In this document: positions 59,393 to 64,000 of the stretch, one piece after another
Layout: each line of letters opens with the position of its first letter
Numbering within the stretch: the first letter of the stretch is position 1
Source of the DNA: Escallonia rubra
Taxonomy: Eukaryota > Streptophyta > Magnoliopsida > Escalloniales > Escalloniaceae
DNA: 64,000 nucleotides
NCBI GenBank assembly: GCA_033065855.1
Contig: JAVXUO010001992.1
Coordinates: forward strand, 206,241-270,240
Direction: 5' to 3'
The notes under the pieces: generated by a model
Told to the model about the DNA's origin: nothing
Databases searched by the model: none
The model's input: the letters and a program-made list of their open reading frames with translations, nothing else
Translations under genes and position numbers: made by a program

Positions 59393-59422
59393 TATATATA
59401 TATATATATAGGGAGCTGATCC
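59381..59422. repeat. Perfect 42 bp palindrome
   Basis: Arms GGATCAGCTCCC and GGGAGCTGATCC enclose (TA)9. Imperfect pairing continues outward (AGCGCT.GCA on each side). It looks like two related element ends, GGGAGCTGATCC, abutting in opposite orientation across a TA tract. Confidence 0.9.
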
Positions 59423-59469
59423 CTTGACAGCGCTGGCAAAATAGGACATCTTGCCAGCGCGATCTGGCC

Positions 59470-59769
59470 GTCCATCCCTTCGGGATGGACGACCCAGATC
59501 ATTTTTTTTTGCGGCGCTGTCAGTCGTCCGCTACATAGTGTAGCGGACGGACCTTTTTACCATCTTGCCCTCGTTCACTCGTCCGCTAGACTGTGTAGCG
59601 GACGACATTCTTGGGCCCACATCGTCCGACAAAAAGTAGTCCGCTACACTGTCTAGCGGACGACTGTTTCCGTCAAATCACCCACTTCCCCCTGACAGTT
59701 GTCACATCAGTCGATGCACGACTGTTACTTTGTCGTTATCCCAGCGTCCGCAACACAGTGTAGCGGACG
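59470..59769. repeat. Palindrome cluster C upstream of the PMD gene
   Basis: Hairpin GTCCATCCC-TTC-GGGATGGAC (59470-59490) is followed by four copies of the GTCCGCTA...TAGCGGAC palindrome at about 59528-59550, 59581-59603, 59638-59661 and 59746-59768. Loops differ in each (CATAGTG, GACTGTG, CACTGTC, ACACAGTG) while the arms are nearly invariant. The cluster ends about 380 bp before the PMD start codon. Confidence 0.88.
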
Positions 59770-60148
59770 TTGGCAAGTATTCGAAACCTTCTAAAGTTTT
59801 ATTCATTCCTTCTTCTCACAATCAAACTATTCCTTCTTCTCACGATCAAACTAGCGGCGTTGGCAAGTAGATCGGCGCAATTTCTTTGCAAGAAATCCTT
59901 TAATCGTCTCATCAATCACGTAAGTTCACAAACCAATCCTTTCTTTGTTCATAATCTAGAGTTCATCTTGCGGTGTTGGCAAGTAGATCGGCACTATGCT
60001 AGCGTTTGTCAATGTATATACATATATATTATATATGTGTATTGCGTATTATCTGATCACATGCTAGCGCTGAATATGCTAGCGTTGTATGTTTGGGAAT
60101 GTTTACGCTTCCAACCTTGCCCTCTTTCCATTATTTCAGTTGCAAAAA
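59770..60148 (+). promoter_or_regulatory. Leader/promoter region of the PMD-C48 gene
   Basis: Contains a duplicated TTCCTTCTTCTCAC.ATCAAACTA segment (59807 and 59831) and GGTGTTGGCAAGTAGATCGGC-like segments at 59867 and 59971. GCTAGCG words at 59998, 60062 and 60078 echo the element-end sequence. No clear TATA box. Confidence 0.4.
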
Positions 60149-63100
60149 ATGGATTTCAACCCTGGACCAGAAGATCCGTCCGTATTATACGACCAAGCAA
60201 ACCATATCAGTACGCTCATATGGGATGGTGGAGTAAGATACTTATTTTATCGTTTATATCGTTTATTTTGCTTACGTATTTCAGTTGCGAACGTTGTATA
60301 TCGTTTATTTTGCTTAAATAATATTTATTAATTCGTAGGAAAGAGCACTTGTCAACACGGTAGAAGTAAGCGATAATTTCAACGCCTGGAAATTGAACAG
60401 AACCCAGAAAAGATTACTGCGTGGGATTGGGTTTGGGATTTGCACGCATGGGCAGATCTTTCAACAACTTGACCGGCACTTAATAGGTGCCCTTGTTGAA
60501 AGGTGGAGAAGTGAAACGAATACGTTTCACTTCCCTCTCGGAGAGATGACAATTACCTTAGAAGATGTAGGGTTCATCTTAGGGTTACCGGTGACGGGGC
60601 GGCCGGTAATAGCTCATCCGTCCGAAGCAACGAATGAGGACTGCTAGGGACTTCTTTACTTCGATACCCCAGGATCAATTTAGCAGTGGTGGTATCAAGT
60701 TGAAGTGGTTGGTAGATACCTACGGGGTTTTGCCAGAAAACTATACGGGCCATGACCTTGTGCTGTACACACAAGCCTTCCTCTGGTGGGTGATGGGGGC
60801 AATATTATTCCCAACGACGTCGAAGAACACGGTCAGCGTCAAATATTTACCGTTTTTGCGTAACCTGGCTGAGGTTGGGGATTATGCCTGGGGTGCAGCA
60901 ACTCTTGCATACCTGTACCGAGCATTGCACAAGGCAACGAGGCCCGACTCCAAAGCGATATGTGCATGTCTCTCGCTATTGCAGGTATATCATACAATTC
61001 TTCATTACGTGCTCTTTGTTGTTTTTTTGTTGAATGGACAATAAATGTTGACGATACTTTATTTAATGTCTTTGCTCTCAGGTGTGGTCTTATGAACACC
61101 TTGCTACCGGCGCACCCAGGCGTAGGGACGGAACAGATAATGTGTGGCCTCGGTTGTGCGCCTGGGAGTACAGCCGGAAGGAAACCCACTACGAGAGGAG
61201 AGACGATCCCCATCACAACATTTCATACTATCGGGGGGAGCTCGACTCGTTATCTCCTGGTCAGATGCGATGGGCACCGTACAAACGTTTGGCGCGACGG
61301 GTGGGAGAGTCGTTCGTCTTCACGCTCTCCGGGTTGCAACGCACACCCCTGATCCACTTCGAGGTCGCAGAGTGGCAGCTGCCAGATCGCGCTATGCGCC
61401 ATTTTGACTGCCTGCAGGGGTTGCCAGCCGGCGCGCCAGATATGAGGCTTAACAGGAACCCACCGGGTGTCGGACTGTTTGGCAGGGCGAATGCGCACGA
61501 CTTGTGCGCGCGTGAAATTGAGGTCTGGAATTCCTGGCAGGACACGCTGGCGACCATTGTGTCGGAGCCTGACCCCGTCATCAGCATTGAACAGTACAAT
61601 GAGTGGTACTACCGCATCACCCGGAGGAGAGTAGCTCCAGTAAGGTTTGAACGCGGGGAGAAGTACCACCCTAGGGGTCAGATCGATGAGCACATGGCAT
61701 ACAATCTGGTAAGTTGCCCAACCAGTGCTTCTAATTGAACTTGATCATTCTAAGTGTGTACGAAATTACTTATTTATTATCTCTCTGGATGTAGGTTAAT
61801 GCCTCGTTTGCCTTCTTCCAGAAGTTGAGCGAGCGGAAGGATTTGGTGGATGCCATGGGCGAGGAGCTTCGCCAACAGGCTGAAGCGTTGGCGTATGGCT
61901 GCGGGAATTTTTTGCGGCAAGCATCGGGACGGCCTTCGGGCGTCACCCCGGGAATGGGTTATCCGGGGTGGCAGCGGCCGTTTGTTCCCGAGGGATGCAC
62001 CGATCCCTCGGGACAGACTTCGGGAGTGAGCCAGGGATATGGTTTTCCCTCTGTACCGGAAATGGGTGGTGATTGGGGACCGCCAAGCACCATGGGCCAG
62101 GCTCAAGCGCCGTGGGAAGATTATAGTGCGCCCTCCTTCTCTTTGCTATTGGATTCGGAACCCCAACCCCTCTCTCAGAGTCAAGTCACGCAAGACTGGG
62201 GTTTCGGAAACATCAGTCTGTCCGAGACACTGCCCATTGTCCCGTGGGCAGGACCATCTATTGCCGAAGGCGGGCAATACCCCCCCGTTGACCCCCCCGA
62301 AAGAGTGCAATATCCCCCGGTCGACCCCCCCGAAGGAGTGCAATATCCCCCGGTCGACCCCCGAGGGCAATATCGCAAAGGGCATCCGTTGAAGCCCCTA
62401 AAGCCGCATAAATGCCAGATAATCAGAGAGCGTTATTTTAGCGGCTACCGGCATGACAAAGCGTCGTATAGTGTGGATCATCCGGAGGGCATGGATTACA
62501 GTTGCTCGTAGGGAGAACTGGCCTCCCTGGCTCCGGGGAGTTGGTTAGACAACGGTGTCGTCTCCACCTACGTGGAGATTCTGAAGGAAAGGTGTCGGCA
62601 GCAGCCCACCTATCCGGCCGTTTTTTTGTTGGATGCCTTTTTTCATAGCATCCTAGTGTCTGAATGGCGGGAGTGGGTCGAACATAGGCGGAAGAAAAAG
62701 TTGGCCCAGTGGAGACCGTCCGCTAACCTACGAGCGTATCTTAATAGGGATAGTCCGGTGAGCGCAAGTGTTGCCGATGTGTTTTAATCCCATTTCTAGG
62801 GGAAAGCCACTGGTACTTGGTTTGCTACGCCCCAACAAGTAAAGTCGTATCGGTGATCGACAGTCTCCACGATGATACTCTCCGTATGCCTGTGCTGCAG
62901 ATGTACAGAGCCCAGTTGGACTCATTGGTAATATTACGATCGCTGTATAATGCTCTGATTCTATCTTGCCATAAATTTTAACTCGTGTCTTACGCCATTT
63001 TCTGTTTCTCGCAGAATATTTTTTGTGCAATGGTCAATCGTGTCCGTGGTGACCTCGTACCGGCGCGGCCAAATCTCGATAGGCGATTGAAGAAGAGGAG

Positions 63101-63324
63101 GCCCAAGCAACGTAACACTTCGGACTGCGGCGTCTTCCTTTGCATGTACATGGATTTCATTTGTCGCTTTGAGAGCCTCAAGGCGGCTGTGGAGCCAGGC
63201 CGAAGTTGAAGCCTATAGATATAGAATAGCTTGGCAAATTATGAAAGGCCGGCCTAGAGCGGTTAGGTTTATAGAAAATCCGGCTAATGACGAGAATCCG
63301 CCCCAACATGCGGACCCCAGTTGA
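60149..63324 (+). pseudogene. PMD-C48 transposon gene (plant mobile domain + Ulp1-like protease)
   Basis: Five exons: 60149-60232, 60339-60984, 61082-61708, 61795-62927, 63015-63324, all GT-AG. Exons 1-3 encode a plant mobile domain: TITLEDVGFILGLPVTGRPV, IKLKWL, YTQAFLWWVMGAILF, VKYLPFLRNL, WGAATLAYLYRALHKA, then PLIHFEVAEWQLPDR and VWNSWQD. Exon 4 holds a Pro/Gln linker with QYPPVDPPE repeats and the first half of a C48 protease (WLDNGVVSTY, FLLDAFFHSIL, RRPSANLRAYL-like, SHWYLVCY with the catalytic His, VIDSLHDD). Exon 5 has QRNTSDCGVFLCMYMDFIC with the catalytic Cys (63126-63128). Lesions: a frameshift near 60645 in the PMD, TAG at 62509-62511 where the left copy has Trp, a frameshift near 62780, and another near 63185. 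PMD proteins include MAIN/MAIL1 and many transposon proteins; a joint PMD-C48 layout is known from plant elements. Confidence 0.78.
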
Positions 63325-63509
63325 AATTGTATCATAACAGTATTTTTTACATAAACCGTGATTCATTGGTGTGATTTGATTTGTGTTGATTTCTATTGTC
63401 GATTACTGATTGATTGATTTCAGTTGTTGGTTTTTTGGCCTCATTGGGAATGATTGAAATGTGGAAAATGAAATGGTGCAAAATTTTTCTAAGTAGTGAA
63501 GTTTAGTCT

Positions 63510-64000
63510 TTCTGCTGTGCCGTCCGCTATACAATGTAGCAGACTAATGTAGGTAGAGAATTTTTCTAAGTGTTGATGGGTGGAGCTTTCTGCTGTGTCG
63601 TCCGCTATACAATGTAGCGGACAAGGTAGACAATTTTTTTAAATCTCCTGCTCCGTCCGCGATACAATGTAGCGGACAAATGTAGGTAGAGAATTTTTCT
63701 AAGTGTTGATGGGTGGAGCTTTCTGCTGTGCCGTCCGCTATACAATGTAGCGGACAAGGTAGACAATTTTTTTAAATCTCCTGCTCCGTCTGCTATACAA
63801 TGTAGCGGACTAATGTAGGTAGAGAATTTTTCTAAGTGTTGATGGGTGGAGCTTTCTGCTGTGCCGTCCGCTATACAATGTAGCGGACAAGGTAGACAAT
63901 TTTTTTAAATCTCCTGCTCCGTCCGCGATACAATGTAGCGGACAAATGTAGGTAGAGAATTTTTCTAAGTGTTGATGGGTGGAGCTTTCTGCTGCTCCGT
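63510..64000 (+). repeat. Palindromic array D downstream of the PMD-C48 gene
   Basis: A higher-order repeat of about 133 bp contains two palindromes per unit (arms GTCCGCTA / TAGCGGAC, loop TACAATG; first at 63522-63544). Spacers alternate: TAATGTAGGTAGAGAATTT, CTAAGTGTTGATGGGTGGAG and CTTTCTGCTGT, then AAGGTAGACAATTTTTTTAA and ATCTCCTGCTCC. Some arms carry single changes (GTCTGCTA, GTCCGCGA, TAGCAGAC). The array runs off the right edge. Confidence 0.92.

Noticed and set aside
61250..61693. Minus-strand frame of 147 residues inside the PMD exon
   Set aside because: Antisense of a coding exon with recognised PMD motifs on the plus strand.

Overview
This window looks like nuclear DNA of a flowering plant, probably a woody eudicot. 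Evidence for this: spliced plant genes with GT-AG introns, a chloroplast outer-envelope protein gene, an S1-type secreted protein gene, a B3-domain exon, and a very high load of plant transposon families. I cannot name the species. Gene density is low and most of the window is nested or decayed transposon sequence.

Layout. 1-637: first exon and part of intron 1 of a minus-strand LSG1-type ribosome-biogenesis GTPase. 2786-12892: a full-length Copia (Sirevirus-type) retrotransposon with 1.26 and 1.36 kb LTRs, an open gag, a pol broken by stops and frameshifts, and an extra proline-rich ORF after pol. 13984-17534: a small Mutator-like element split by a 2.8 kb solo LTR; both insertions keep clean target duplications. 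17879-18280: a minus-strand S1/SPH secreted protein gene. 19842-28379: a ten-exon plus-strand gene for an OEP39-type Omp85 beta-barrel protein whose start codon region looks damaged. 29-50 kb: transposon debris, including a LINE tail, two inverted Helitrons, a TRIM with three short terminal repeats, a hAT-type MITE with an 8 bp duplication, two copies of a Ty3-type LTR, two decayed Copia elements of one family, a truncated copy of the large solo LTR, and a B3 exon with a nonsense codon.

51-64 kb is the most unusual part. It holds two diverged copies of an unrecognised small coiled-coil ORF (51496-51893 minus, 55445-55819 plus), which lay head to head before a 3.07 kb solo LTR landed between them. 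It also holds two diverged copies of a transposon gene: the right copy has a plant mobile domain (PMD) followed by a Q/P-rich linker and a C48 (Ulp1-like) cysteine protease domain, while the left, inverted copy keeps only linker and protease. Around all of these sit many copies of a short palindrome with arms GTCCGCTA / TAGCGGAC and variable loops, organised as tandem arrays downstream of both protease copies. The arms are conserved while the loops change, so the hairpin or a protein that binds it is probably what matters. I read this as a family of PMD-C48 elements with palindromic subterminal arrays; no transposase is visible, and the right end lies outside the window.

The host genes LSG1, S1/SPH and OEP39 have no evident functional link. 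The retrotransposon ORFs would act together as capsid, protease, integrase and reverse transcriptase/RNase H, but the copies here are mostly defective.
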